Below, one piece after another: positions 1 through 8,948 of a DNA stretch of 64,000 nucleotides. This DNA is from Labilithrix luteola. GTDB lineage: Bacteria; Myxococcota_A; Polyangia; Polyangiales; Polyangiaceae. The notes beneath the pieces were generated by a model, which searched no databases, was not told the origin of the DNA, and saw nothing but the letters and a program-made list of their open reading frames with translations. The stretch lies in NCBI RefSeq assembly GCF_001263205.1, contig NZ_CP012333.1:11699501-11763500 (forward strand). Direction: 5' to 3'. How positions within the stretch are numbered: position 1 is the stretch's first letter; each line of letters starts with the position of its first letter. Position numbers and translations under genes: made by a program.

Positions 1-1088
1 ACGCAGGCAGTGATCGCGTCGACAGCGGCCCTGTTCAGGACGACGCAGGCGTAGCGGATGGTGACGCGGGCCAGTTCGACGCGGACGCGGAACGGCCGCT
101 CGTATGCGGCGATGCAGGTTTCTGCGAGACGAGGCTCCCGCTGTCTGCAGCAGGTCTGTCGCTTTCGTTGCGGCGCGTGTGGGAAGTTGCGTCGAACGAC
201 GTCTGGAGCGTGAGCCTCGAGGGCGATGTCCTCCATTACGATGGGACGAGCTGGACGACGACGTATCGTGCGAACCATCCACTCTACGCTCTGTGGGCGT
301 CGCCGACGGATGTCTGGGTGGGTGGTGAGGGTGGGCTCTTGGTCCATCGAGGCTCGGACGGTGTCTTCCGTCGTATCGAAGTCGGACACGTAGAAAACAT
401 CGGAGAGATCGCTGGCCCGAACAAGGATGACCTATGGTTCACGGGCCGCGAGGGGGTGCTCGATCACTTTGACGGCGTGACGCTGACGAGTCATCCGATT
501 CCCGTCGAAGGGGTTCGTATCACCACGCTCTTCGCGCGTGCAGGTGTAGGAACCTTCGCGGCCGGCTACGTGCAGGGGCTCCCGCCCACAACCATGTGGG
601 ATCCGATCGGGCACGTACCTTACGTCTTCGAACTCTCGCCGGCGAAAATATCGATCTACAACGATTCGATCCAGGCGCTCAAAGGCTTTGTCCCGGTGCG
701 AGCGACCGTGACGGATGATCCCGACGAGGCTCGGCGGATCTTTCTGACGGGCTACTATGCGCTCCAAAACGTACTGCCGCTGGAGTACTGCACGTTCGGG
801 GCAAGCAATACCGCCGTCATGGACGCGCTCGACTATCTCGCTATTCGCATGTCAGACTTTGCTGCGGGCCTACGTCCGTCGATTCCTGTTTTGCCTCTGG
901 GTTCCGGCGACGTCTGGATTCCGTACAAAGTTGGGGTGATCCTCCGCTTCACGGACGGCGCTTTGGAGCGTCGCTCGCTGAGCATGGGTTTTGGATTCGT
1001 GCCGCGTCCGATCTTCGACGTGCACGGAGATGCGACCGAGGCTTGGGTCGTCGGTGATGGATACGCATTGAAAGGTCCGGCACGATGA
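1..1088 (+). CDS. Beta-propeller surface lipoprotein, 5'-truncated by window edge
   Basis: The frame is already open at base 3 and reads an Asp/Gly/Ala-rich linker (…VDSGPVQDDAGVADGDAG…) typical of the region after a myxobacterial lipoprotein signal peptide, so the start lies outside the window. The body has repeated W-containing blades such as DVWSVSLEGDVLHYDG, DVWVGGEGGLL and DLWFTGREGVL, a pattern of secreted beta-propellers. An internal ATG at 168 would give 306 residues but would cut off the linker. The stop overlaps the next start as ATGA, so the two genes are translationally coupled. The envelope role is inferred; the ligand is unknown. Confidence 0.75.
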   Translation, partial: AGSDRVDSGPVQDDAGVADGDAGQFDADAERPLVCGDAGFCETRLPLSAAGLSLSLRRVWEVASNDVWSVSLEGDVLHYDGTSWTTTYRANHPLYALWASPTDVWVGGEGGLLVHRGSDGVFRRIEVGHVENIGEIAGPNKDDLWFTGREGVLDHFDGVTLTSHPIPVEGVRITTLFARAGVGTFAAGYVQGLPPTTMWDPIGHVPYVFELSPAKISIYNDSIQALKGFVPVRATVTDDPDEARRIFLTGYYALQNVLPLEYCTFGASNTAVMDALDYLAIRMSDFAAGLRPSIPVLPLGSGDVWIPYKVGVILRFTDGALERRSLSMGFGFVPRPIFDVHGDATEAWVVGDGYALKGPAR

Positions 1089-2446
1089 GCGGGAGGCATT
1101 CTTCGTTCGCGGCGTTGGGGTTGCTCGCGTGGGTGCCTCTCTGTCCACTTCTTCCTGCCGCCTGCTCGTCGTCCGAGCGTGACGCGGAGCCTCGCGTGAA
1201 CGCGGTGCCGAACGACGGCGGATCGGGTGACGTTGCGGATGTGGTCGAGGCAGGCGATGACGCGGATGCCGTCACGCCGCAGCCCTATGATTTCGACGTC
1301 ACTTGCGCGGGCGATCCTTGCGTCACGCACCTGGCCGCGCGAGGTGGCGGACATGCATGCGTCGTCCTGCGGGATGGCTCCGTGCGCTGCTGGGGATCGA
1401 ACGCCTCTGGGCAGCTCGGAACGGGGGACAACGACGGGGGGACCATGCCTGGATACTCCGGAAACCCGGTTGTGGTGCAAGGCGTTTCGGGCGTGGTGGC
1501 CCTCACTGCGACGGGGGACGGTGCGAGAGGGACCACCTGCACCGTGTCCAACGCGAACGACGTGTTTTGCTTCGGTTCGAACCAATGGGGCCAGCTCGGG
1601 CTCGCCTCCGGCGCTTCGGAGGGGCCCCAACCGGTTCCGGTTCGTGTCGAGAATCTGCGCGCCAAGAGCGTCATGCTCGCGGGCACGTTCACGCTCGCCG
1701 TCACGACGAACGATCGGCTCTGGTCCTGGGGATCGAACGACTTCTTGCAGCTCGCGCGCGCAGCGCTCGACCCGGACGCGGGAACGTCACGGCCACCGGC
1801 GCTCGCGGATCGTGTTTCGAGCGCCGTGCACTCCACGGCCGGCACCAACAAGAACGCCTTCGCCGTCACCGACGCTGGGGAAGTCCTCTCGTGGGGCGCC
1901 GGGACCGCCGAGCAGCTCGGCCGGACGACCTCGACACCGATCGACGCGGTGCCAAAATCGATTGGAATCGGGAACGTCTCGAGCGTCGTGGCGGGGACGG
2001 CGCACGCGTGCGTCCTCGCGCGCGGGGCGATTCGTTGCTGGGGGCGAAACGACCGAGGCCAGTTGGGGACCGGGGTTCGCGCCGACGAGCTTTTTCCGGC
2101 AAGCGTCGTCCTCCCGGGTGACGTTCATGCGGTCGCTGTCGCGGCTGGCGGCAACGACACGTGCGCGATTGCCTCCAATGGAGACGTCTATTGCTGGGGC
2201 GAAAACGGCAGTGGACAAGTCGGAATTGCCGGAGGACTCGATCAGCTCCTCCCGAGGCGAATCGAGGGCCTCGCGGAGCGAACCGTGGCGATCGCCGTCA
2301 TGGATCGGGCCGTGTGCGCACTGTCGCGTGAAGGACGCGTGGCGTGCTGGGGCGACAATCTCATGGGGCAGCTCGGGCGAGGGAGCCGCGACGTCGACCT
2401 TCACGTCGACGCCGCGCCCGTCGTGTTCGAGTCGTCGGCGCACTGA
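1085..2446 (+). CDS. RCC1-repeat lipoprotein
   Basis: 453 residues. It has a signal peptide with lipobox LPAAC (Cys near residue 27), then a Ser/Asp/Gly-rich linker to about residue 70, then RCC1-type blades carrying HACVVLRDGSVRCWGSN and GQLGTG motifs. Blades of this type form a seven-bladed propeller. Bacterial RCC1 lipoproteins usually sit on the outer membrane or are surface exposed and mediate contacts; the partner here is unknown. The start overlaps the upstream stop (ATGA), and 12 bases separate the end from the IgGFc-binding-like gene, so all three are probably one operon. A second RCC1 lipoprotein lies at 36571-37698. Confidence 0.85.
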   Translation: MSGRHSSFAALGLLAWVPLCPLLPAACSSSERDAEPRVNAVPNDGGSGDVADVVEAGDDADAVTPQPYDFDVTCAGDPCVTHLAARGGGHACVVLRDGSVRCWGSNASGQLGTGDNDGGTMPGYSGNPVVVQGVSGVVALTATGDGARGTTCTVSNANDVFCFGSNQWGQLGLASGASEGPQPVPVRVENLRAKSVMLAGTFTLAVTTNDRLWSWGSNDFLQLARAALDPDAGTSRPPALADRVSSAVHSTAGTNKNAFAVTDAGEVLSWGAGTAEQLGRTTSTPIDAVPKSIGIGNVSSVVAGTAHACVLARGAIRCWGRNDRGQLGTGVRADELFPASVVLPGDVHAVAVAAGGNDTCAIASNGDVYCWGENGSGQVGIAGGLDQLLPRRIEGLAERTVAIAVMDRAVCALSREGRVACWGDNLMGQLGRGSRDVDLHVDAAPVVFESSAH

Positions 2447-2458
2447 AGAGAGGATTGC

Positions 2459-4261
2459 ATGCGTAGGCCCATTGTTCAGACTCTGTTCGCGGCTTCGCTC
2501 GCTTGGATCGGTTGTTCGTCGGACCGCACCGAATTCGGCAATGACCCAATCGGACTTGGCTCGCCTGATGCAGGAGCGGATGGCGCGGACGCCGCATGCT
2601 CCGGCTTCGCATGCTCGCGCGACCTCCGCACCGTTCTCGACTGCAACGGGAACGTGGTCCAGGAGTGTCCTGCCGACCAAGCATGCGGAAACGGCCGGTG
2701 CCTCGACCCATGCAGCGCGGCCGCCCTCAACGAAGGTTCGGTCGGGTGCTCGTTCACGGTGCCCGCGACGAACACCGATCTGTACGCGCGCGGGAGCTGT
2801 CTTGCCGTCTTCGTCGCGAACAACTGGACCTCTCCCGCGACGTTGAGCTTCGAGTACAAGGGAGAGAACAAACCGTTGGACGGCGCCGTCTGGGTGCCCA
2901 CGGTCGAAAGCGGCGTCGTGAAGCACACGAGGCTCGACGGGCCAATTCCGCCCGGCGGCAGCGCCGTCGTCTTCGTGTCGGCCGAAGACACCGGGACCCC
3001 AGAACAGTCGATTGGCTGTCCGACGGGTGTCAAACCCGTCTTCGACAAGGACCACGCAGTGTACGGCACGGGCATTGGCAATGCGTCCTTCGTTACTGCG
3101 GACGTTCCTGTCTCGATGTACTCGATGTTCCCGTATGGCGGAGCGAAGGGCTATTACCCGAGCGCGATGCTTCTCTTTCCGACGACGTCGTTTCGAAAGA
3201 ACTACGTCCTCGTGAGCGCGTGGGGCGGCATTTCGGATCGCTTTGGCAGGGGGCTCTTCCCGAACTCGATGCCCTCCATGACGCAGCCGGGCCGTCCTAC
3301 GATTCAGATCGTCGCGGTCGAAGACGATACGTCGATCGACTTCTTGCCAAAGGTCGACCTCATCGGCGGCCGCGACATCGCGCCAGCCGCGCGGAACGAG
3401 GTCACGAACTACAAGTTGCAGCGAGGACAGGTCCTGCAGCTGACGCAGGACAACGAGCTCGCGGGATCGGTGATCGACACCACGAAACCCGTGGGCGTTT
3501 TCGGTGGCAATTCGGTCATGAATGTCCCTTCGGATGTCGGATTCGCTGACATCGACAACAGCCAGATCCCGCCGGTATCGGCGTGGGGACACGAATACGC
3601 CGTGCTGCCTGCGCCGAACCGTTCGGCCGTGGTCTCGCGCGGCGTGGAAAAGGAGCGAGATCCGAGCGTCGTTCGCCTCGTTGGCGCCGCCGGCGGCACG
3701 GAGCTCGTCTACGAGCCCGCGCAGCCCGCAGGCGCGCCAAGCACGCTCGACGCAGGGCAGCTCGCCGCCTTCTTCGCGGAGCGCCCGTTCGTCGTGCGGA
3801 GTCAGGATCGCGATCATCCGTTCTACGCAGCCATCGTGATGACAGGGGCCGGGGCATCGGCGACGGGGCTCGGTGATCCCGAGGTCGCGATGGTGGTGCC
3901 GACCGACCAGTGGCTCGATACCTACGGGTTCTTCTCGGATTACTCGTACCCGTACAGCTCCGTCTTCGTGACCCGGCGCAAGACCGGCGGTACGTTTCGC
4001 GACGTCACGCTCGACTGCGCGGGGCCGCTGACGGGGTGGACCCCGATCACGTCGGACTTCGAGTGGACCTTCGTGGAGCTCACGCACGCCGGTGATGCGC
4101 AAACGTATCCCGCCGGGACCTGCACCGACGGCGCGCATCGCATGAAGAGCGACGGTCCCTTCGCAATGACCGTGTGGGGCTTCGGGCAAGCCGCGAGCTA
4201 CGCGTACCCCGGCGGAGCAGGCCTTCGGCCGACGAGCCAGGTGCACGTGCCCGTCCGCTGA
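2459..4261 (+). CDS. IgGFc-binding-like N-terminal domain lipoprotein
   Basis: 600 residues. The signal peptide ends in the lipobox WIGC (Cys19). A Cys-rich module follows (about 45-85: CSGFACSRDL, CNGNVVQECPADQACGNGRC). The large C-terminal part (about 90-598) resembles the IgGFc-binding protein N-terminal domain family found in many myxobacterial secreted proteins, with features such as the NNWTSPATLSFEY strand, the IPPGGSAVVFVS element and KPVGVFGGNSVMNVP. The family name comes from a vertebrate mucin-like protein, and binding of IgG should not be assumed. It is the last gene of the 1-4261 run. A surface or adhesive role is likely but inferred. Confidence 0.8.
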   Translation: MRRPIVQTLFAASLAWIGCSSDRTEFGNDPIGLGSPDAGADGADAACSGFACSRDLRTVLDCNGNVVQECPADQACGNGRCLDPCSAAALNEGSVGCSFTVPATNTDLYARGSCLAVFVANNWTSPATLSFEYKGENKPLDGAVWVPTVESGVVKHTRLDGPIPPGGSAVVFVSAEDTGTPEQSIGCPTGVKPVFDKDHAVYGTGIGNASFVTADVPVSMYSMFPYGGAKGYYPSAMLLFPTTSFRKNYVLVSAWGGISDRFGRGLFPNSMPSMTQPGRPTIQIVAVEDDTSIDFLPKVDLIGGRDIAPAARNEVTNYKLQRGQVLQLTQDNELAGSVIDTTKPVGVFGGNSVMNVPSDVGFADIDNSQIPPVSAWGHEYAVLPAPNRSAVVSRGVEKERDPSVVRLVGAAGGTELVYEPAQPAGAPSTLDAGQLAAFFAERPFVVRSQDRDHPFYAAIVMTGAGASATGLGDPEVAMVVPTDQWLDTYGFFSDYSYPYSSVFVTRRKTGGTFRDVTLDCAGPLTGWTPITSDFEWTFVELTHAGDAQTYPAGTCTDGAHRMKSDGPFAMTVWGFGQAASYAYPGGAGLRPTSQVHVPVR

Positions 4262-4293
4262 TCGGCTCACGCCTTCTTCGCGGCTACGGCCGT

Positions 4294-5214
4294 CTAATTC
4301 TTCATCAGCGCGTCGTAGGCCATCACGTCGCCCTCCGTCGGCACGACGATGCTTCCCTTCAAGTGCTCGCTGGCGACGTACTTTCTGAGCCCGTCCTTCG
4401 TCAATTGGCAATGGTTGATCGCGTCCATGTGGACGGCGACCACCTTCGACCGAGGCAGGAGCTGCGTCATCTCCTTCAGCTCACCCACCGTCAGGGTCAT
4501 TGGAGTTCCAGGCGTCAGCACCGGATTCTCCTTGGTGAATTGACACTCCCCCGTGTTCGCCACGATGACGTTCGGTCGTACGCTGGTCAGGGCAGCCCGC
4601 AGTCGATCGTCCAGAATGGCGTCTCCAGTAAAGAAGAGTGCCTCCTTCTTCGTTTGCAAGGAATACGAAGAAGATTCTCCAAAGGGCGGCGCGCCAACGG
4701 CTCCCTCGTGATGCCTCGCCAAAAGCCTGGAGATGGTGATCCCTTTCCAGGTGAACGTGCGGTCGATCACCTGCAGATTCGAGAATCCCTTCTCCCTCAG
4801 TCTCGCCTCGTCGTAGGGCTGGCAGAAGATCAGCGTGTCGCGCGGGACGATGCGTTCGGCTTCGAGGTCGAAATGATCGGGGTGATAGTGCGTGATGAGG
4901 ATTGCATCCGCACTCTCGAGCAATTGCTTCTTGTCGACGGGGAGTTCAATCGTCGGATTCTTGTTCGTGTTCGAGAAATCGATGGGCGGCTCCGTGCCTT
5001 TGTCCGCCAGGATCGGGTCGACGAGAATCGTGACGCTCTTGCGATCCAGGTTCTTGTACTTGATCGCCACCGTGGCGCTTCGGATGAATTGGATCTCCAC
5101 CGCGCTCGCGGTTTCGGCGGCGCTCTTCGGTGATGGCCCCGTCGCTGCGCAGCCCAGAAGAGCGAGCGCGCCGAAGGGGAGCATTCGTAACCAACGTCGT
5201 TCGTTCTCGTTCAT
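4294..5214 (-). CDS. MBL-fold metal-dependent hydrolase, lipoprotein
   Basis: 306 residues with an N-terminal signal peptide and lipobox ALLGC (Cys22), so probably anchored on the periplasmic side of a membrane. The metallo-beta-lactamase metal signature THYHPDHFD is clear (H109, H111, D113, H114), followed by a second His region (ARHHEG), a conserved Asp (FTGDAILDD) and a late His (VAVHMDAINH). It resembles the UlaG-like branch of the superfamily, in which substrates vary widely, so no reaction is assigned. It is divergent from the LysR gene across 100 bases, the classic arrangement for a LysR target. Confidence 0.8.
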   Translation of the reverse strand: MNENERRWLRMLPFGALALLGCAATGPSPKSAAETASAVEIQFIRSATVAIKYKNLDRKSVTILVDPILADKGTEPPIDFSNTNKNPTIELPVDKKQLLESADAILITHYHPDHFDLEAERIVPRDTLIFCQPYDEARLREKGFSNLQVIDRTFTWKGITISRLLARHHEGAVGAPPFGESSSYSLQTKKEALFFTGDAILDDRLRAALTSVRPNVIVANTGECQFTKENPVLTPGTPMTLTVGELKEMTQLLPRSKVVAVHMDAINHCQLTKDGLRKYVASEHLKGSIVVPTEGDVMAYDALMKN

Positions 5215-5287
5215 GATGCCTCACCCCCGCCGGTTGTCCCGCCGAGCACATTGGCGGTCGTGGCTCGATGGGGCAACGCCTGCTAAT

Positions 5288-5302
5288 TGGACGCACTGTC
5301 CA
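5288..5302. promoter_or_regulatory. Inverted repeat, candidate LysR operator
   Basis: TGGAC-GCACT-GTCCA is a perfect 5-base dyad with a 5-base spacer in the 100-base divergent intergenic region, ending 3 bases before the GGGAGG ribosome binding site of the LysR gene. Position and symmetry fit an autoregulatory site; binding is inferred. Confidence 0.4.
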
Positions 5303-5314
5303 TTGGGAGGCACA

Positions 5315-6247
5315 ATGAAGATCTCCGACCTCGGCCCTCTCCTGACGTTCGCGAAGGTCGTCGAGCTGAAGAGCTTCCGCGCGGCCGCGGAGGCACTGGG
5401 CGCGCCCAGGTCCACCGTCAGTCACAAGGTTGCGCAGCTGGAGGATCGCCTGGGGATCCGCCTGATCGAGCGCACCACCCGCACGCTGAGACTGACCGAG
5501 GCCGGAAGCGCCTACCACCGTCAGATCGCACCGGCGCTCGAAGCACTCGAGGATGCCGATCGCGCCGTCGTCGACCTTCACACGGCTCCAAGAGGCGTCC
5601 TCCGGATCACCGCGCCGGCCGAATTCGGCCAGTTGGCGGTCGGCGAAGTCGTGGCCGAGTACATGCGCCGCCACCCGTCGGTCGATGTGCATGTCGAGCT
5701 CACCGATCGAGTCGTCGATCTCGTCGAGGAGGGCTTCGATCTGGCGCTACGCCGTGGCCCGCTGGAGAACTCGACGCTGGTCGCACGGAAGCTCGGCCGT
5801 CCTGGACACATGCGCGTCTACGCGAGTCGCGACTACTTACGCCGCCGCGGAGAGCCCCGCCACCCCGAGGATTTGGCTCACCACGACTGCCTCGTCATGA
5901 CGAGCCTGCGTCAGCCCGTGATCTGGAAGTTCCGACAAGGACGCAAGCGCATCGCCGTCGAGGTCCGCCCTCACGCGGGGGTCAACAGCTTCACCCTCCT
6001 CTGCGAGCTCGCCGTCGCCGGCCACGGCGTCGCGCGCCTCCCCGAGTTCCTCGGTGAACGCGCCCTCCCCGCAGGAACACTCCGCACCGTTCTCGACGCC
6101 TTCGTCGAGCCTCCCTACGAATGGCACGCCGTCTACCCGAGCGCGCGCCACGTATCCCCCAAGGTCCGTGCACTCATCCAGGTCTTCTCGGAGCTCTCCG
6201 CCGCCGCCCACTGGGGCCAAACGAAGAAGCGTCGCGGCGCTAGTTGA
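5315..6247 (+). CDS. LysR-family transcriptional regulator
   Basis: 310 residues from the ATG at 5315. A longer reading from 4892 runs back through the divergent gene and is rejected, because GGGAGG lies five bases before this ATG and the LysR domain starts immediately. The winged HTH spans residues 1-60 (LLTFAKVVELKSFRAAAEAL, then STVSHKVAQLEDRLGIRLIE). The effector-binding domain runs from about 90 to 300 and has the CrgA/DmlR-like layout (ELTDRVVDLVEEGFDLALRRG). It is divergent from the MBL-fold lipoprotein gene, its probable target. The 3' end overlaps the convergent HNH gene by eight bases. Confidence 0.88.
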   Translation: MKISDLGPLLTFAKVVELKSFRAAAEALGAPRSTVSHKVAQLEDRLGIRLIERTTRTLRLTEAGSAYHRQIAPALEALEDADRAVVDLHTAPRGVLRITAPAEFGQLAVGEVVAEYMRRHPSVDVHVELTDRVVDLVEEGFDLALRRGPLENSTLVARKLGRPGHMRVYASRDYLRRRGEPRHPEDLAHHDCLVMTSLRQPVIWKFRQGRKRIAVEVRPHAGVNSFTLLCELAVAGHGVARLPEFLGERALPAGTLRTVLDAFVEPPYEWHAVYPSARHVSPKVRALIQVFSELSAAAHWGQTKKRRGAS

Positions 6248-6806
6248 GTGTGAGCAGCGCGGCGCGCACGAGTTTCCGCGCGTCGTCGTCTCGCGCTTGC
6301 TCGGACGCGACGTGGTTCGCCTCGAGAGCAGGTCCACGGATGGCCGCCGACGACGCCATGGCGGCGGCTGCCCTCGCGCCTTCGCACTTGCGTTGGGAGA
6401 AGTCGGGCGGTCCGGCGGATGGTGCTCCGCGATCCGACCTTCGCGAAGAACGCTCTCGGTAGGTCCGGATCCGCTCTTCGACGTGGGCGCGACCGAACAC
6501 GCGCTCCGCAGCGTCACGGTTGTGCGCTCGGCAACGGACGCGGAGGTTCTCGGCGTCGCCGCTGCCGCCCAGTGCCCGAGGGGTCACGTGGTCGATTTCG
6601 AGAAAGGAGCGCGCGGGACACCGTTCGCCGTTCTCGCCGACGAACGAACATTGCATACCGTCACGTTCGAACACTTCCCGTCGGGCCGCACGCGTCACGT
6701 ACCCGTGCTTCGCCGACGGCTTGGTTCGGCGCGCTCGCGATAAACAAACATCCGCAAGCCATTCAATCAGATCAATTACCAACAAACACATCTGACAATA
6801 CTGCAC
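6240..6806 (-). CDS. HNH endonuclease, probably N-terminally truncated
   Basis: 188 residues. Residues 45-105 carry an HNH module: FERDGMQCSF, a CPARSFLEIDHVTP segment with the central His, and the LRCRAHN-type third His (LRVRCRAHNRDAAERVFG). In the large myxobacterial family with this C-terminal module the proteins are usually several hundred residues long with a helical N-terminal part; here only about 40 atypical residues precede the HNH. The 5' end lies in locally AT-richer DNA (about 6730-6830), which suggests a breakpoint. The last 80 residues are Ala/Arg-rich and low in complexity. It may still cut DNA, or it may be a relic. Confidence 0.6.
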   Translation of the reverse strand: MQYCQMCLLVIDLIEWLADVCLSRARRTKPSAKHGYVTRAARREVFERDGMQCSFVGENGERCPARSFLEIDHVTPRALGGSGDAENLRVRCRAHNRDAAERVFGRAHVEERIRTYRERSSRRSDRGAPSAGPPDFSQRKCEGARAAAAMASSAAIRGPALEANHVASEQARDDDARKLVRAALLTLN

Positions 6807-7493
6807 AATACGACAACCGTTTCATCGCCCTTTGGCTCCAACGCTTCTTCCTGTCTCCCCCGCTTGAAACCACGCTTCCCTCGCGCCGTGAAGCTCAAGA
6901 CGGCACCGACGACCGGTCAAAGCGCTCGCCGCAAATGAACGGCATTGCGCCTTATCGACAATGCCGTTCGGATAGAGAAACCGGGAACAGAGCTGCTCTG
7001 AAACCACGCGCGTCGTTGGAAGCCGGTTCGTGGAGTGCCGGTCGATGGGAGGGAATCGCACAGGAAGGGCGTAAGGGCGGAAGACTCGAGGAGGGCACGG
7101 AGCAGAGCATCGCCGCACTGCGGACTCATCGAAGTGCATCGATGTCGCGACCCAGGACTCCCGGAGTCGGCGCACGAGGCCGTACTGCGAACGGCATCGC
7201 GACGGCTCCCCTCCCTCCCCCCCTTCCGTTCTTCTGCCCTTCCTGTGCCATCTCAACTCCACAGGCGAAGCAACGACCTGACAGCGCGGCTAGCCCATCG
7301 AAGCGGATGTCCGAATCACCAATCCCGGGCGGGTTGCAGGAGCGCCTTCGCCGACGCCCGACCAAGCAGGATGCATGACGGCGACCGGCCCCCCAAGGCG
7401 TCTTGCAGCAACGCCGAAGCGCGCCAACACGATGATCGTTGAGGTGTCGGCGTCGTGAGGTGCTTGGCACGAGGATGGCAGCGCGAAGCGAGC
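6807..7493. other. Gene-poor region, 687 bases
   Basis: No frame here shows a recognisable protein: the open frames on both strands are Arg/Ser/Pro-rich with no motifs. It holds an 11-base inverted repeat (6937-6969) and a sigma54-like sequence near 7464-7480. It lies between the truncated HNH gene and the membrane protein gene and may be the decayed remainder of a mobile or defence-type insertion. Confidence 0.4.
6937..6969. repeat. 11-base perfect inverted repeat (hairpin)
   Basis: GAACGGCATTG and CAATGCCGTTC are perfect arms separated by 11 bases. No T-tract follows on either strand, so an intrinsic terminator is not supported. It could be an operator, a recombination site or part of an element end. 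Confidence 0.5.
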
Positions 7494-8948
7494 ATGATGG
7501 CCCGCAGCGCAGAATCATTCGACGAAGCCGTCCTTCTCGAGCGCGATGCATCGCAGTTCGAAGTCGCCGTGCACGACGCTTCGCGACTCGCGTGGCATGT
7601 CGTCGTGCCGCTCCCGCCGTCGGGGCGAGCCGCGTATTCGTTCGAGCTCGAGCTCGAGGTGCCGGCGGATGTCGTCGGCCCGCTCGAGCCGTGGAGCGCG
7701 CTGCAGTCGTACGCGCGGCTCGATGGCGCCGCCGACGAGGCGCCGGCTCGTGAGCACTCGGTCGAGACCTTTCGGCGCGCGGTCGTCCTCGTGTCTTCGC
7801 GACTCGCTCGCGCGCGGGACGGCTTCGTGCGGCACTGCACGCTTATCCGTTCTTCGTCGACCGCCGCTGAGAGTCACTGGCGCCCGCTGCTTCTGTGGGT
7901 CGAAGCGGCGACGACCGAGCTCGCGAGGGCCAGGTCTGGGCTCTTGCGCGCAGGAGAGAGTGAACGCGCACCGGCAGACGAGTTTCTCAGCGGCCAGCTA
8001 TGGACGGTGCTGACGGACTGCGGCCGCGCGCTGTTCGATACCCGTCGGGCGCTGGAGGAGCGCGATCTCTCCGACATGAGCCCGATCGACTCCGTCGAGG
8101 CGGCGCTCGCCGAAGCACTTCGGAGTGAAATCGCGTACCGACACGAATCGCGCTTCGAGCTCGCCGAGCCCCTCTCCACCGCACAACTCGAGCGCCTGCT
8201 CGCACGGATGCGGACTCTGAAGAAGCACTTCGAGCAGGTGCTCTTCCTCGACGCCGAGAGCTATCAGGTCGTGAGCCGGCTCTCTGGCTGGTTCTCTGCG
8301 TTCACGGCGATGCTCGCGTATCTCTGGTTCGGTGTCGTGCAGTTCGCGCTCGAACGCCACCCAACGACGCTCGGCTCCGGCGTGATCGCCATCGCGATCG
8401 CAACAGCCATCGCCTACGCATCGCGCGAGCGATTGAAGGAGGTCGCGCGAAACTGGCTCTCGGGGCGCATCCAGCGCATGTACGCGCAGCGAGTGGCGCG
8501 CTACAGGCTCCCGTCGAAGGAGCGCCCGCGCTCGGCGTCGCTCGTCGTATCGGCGCGTGAGTCCTTCTCCCAAAGCAGCACGCACGCCTCCCCTAGCGTT
8601 CGTTCGGAATCGGGCGGGGTGCGCGACGCCACGTTGCTGCGGTTCGTCCATCGCGGCGTCGTGACGAGGCCCGGTGCCTTGCCCGCGCTCGGCACGCAGC
8701 AAGTTCGCTTCATCTATCGTCTGGACCTCTCGCCGCTGTTCGCGCGCCTTCACGACGCGGTGCGGGGGTTCGCGTCTCTCGACCCTCGGGGACGCATCAC
8801 CATCGTCGACGTTCCCCGAAACTACGAGCTCCCCGTGGCTGCAACCGTCCGCTGGCCGGGTGGCTCGCAGCGCGTGCAGCATTCATTGATCCTGAACAAG
8901 AACGGCCTCGTCCGCGTCGAGGACGCGATCAACGCGGGAGCTGCATGA
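7494..8948 (+). CDS. Membrane protein of unknown function
   Basis: 484 residues from the ATG at 7494; an upstream ATG at 7455 adds 13 residues. I do not recognise the family. Residues 1-245 are soluble and helix-rich with many Glu/Arg. Two hydrophobic helices follow (about 265-285, WFSAFTAMLAYLWFGVVQFAL, and about 295-310, GVIAIAIATAIAYA), separated by a short loop. The C-terminal 170 residues are again soluble with a beta-rich ending. Both large parts are probably cytoplasmic with a helical hairpin in the membrane. The 3' end overlaps the convergent histidine kinase gene by 20 bases. Confidence 0.65.
   Translation: MMARSAESFDEAVLLERDASQFEVAVHDASRLAWHVVVPLPPSGRAAYSFELELEVPADVVGPLEPWSALQSYARLDGAADEAPAREHSVETFRRAVVLVSSRLARARDGFVRHCTLIRSSSTAAESHWRPLLLWVEAATTELARARSGLLRAGESERAPADEFLSGQLWTVLTDCGRALFDTRRALEERDLSDMSPIDSVEAALAEALRSEIAYRHESRFELAEPLSTAQLERLLARMRTLKKHFEQVLFLDAESYQVVSRLSGWFSAFTAMLAYLWFGVVQFALERHPTTLGSGVIAIAIATAIAYASRERLKEVARNWLSGRIQRMYAQRVARYRLPSKERPRSASLVVSARESFSQSSTHASPSVRSESGGVRDATLLRFVHRGVVTRPGALPALGTQQVRFIYRLDLSPLFARLHDAVRGFASLDPRGRITIVDVPRNYELPVAATVRWPGGSQRVQHSLILNKNGLVRVEDAINAGAA

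Noticed and set aside
1787..4411. Minus-strand frame of 874 codons
   Set aside because: Antisense to the RCC1 and IgGFc-like genes, with Arg/His-rich composition and no motifs.
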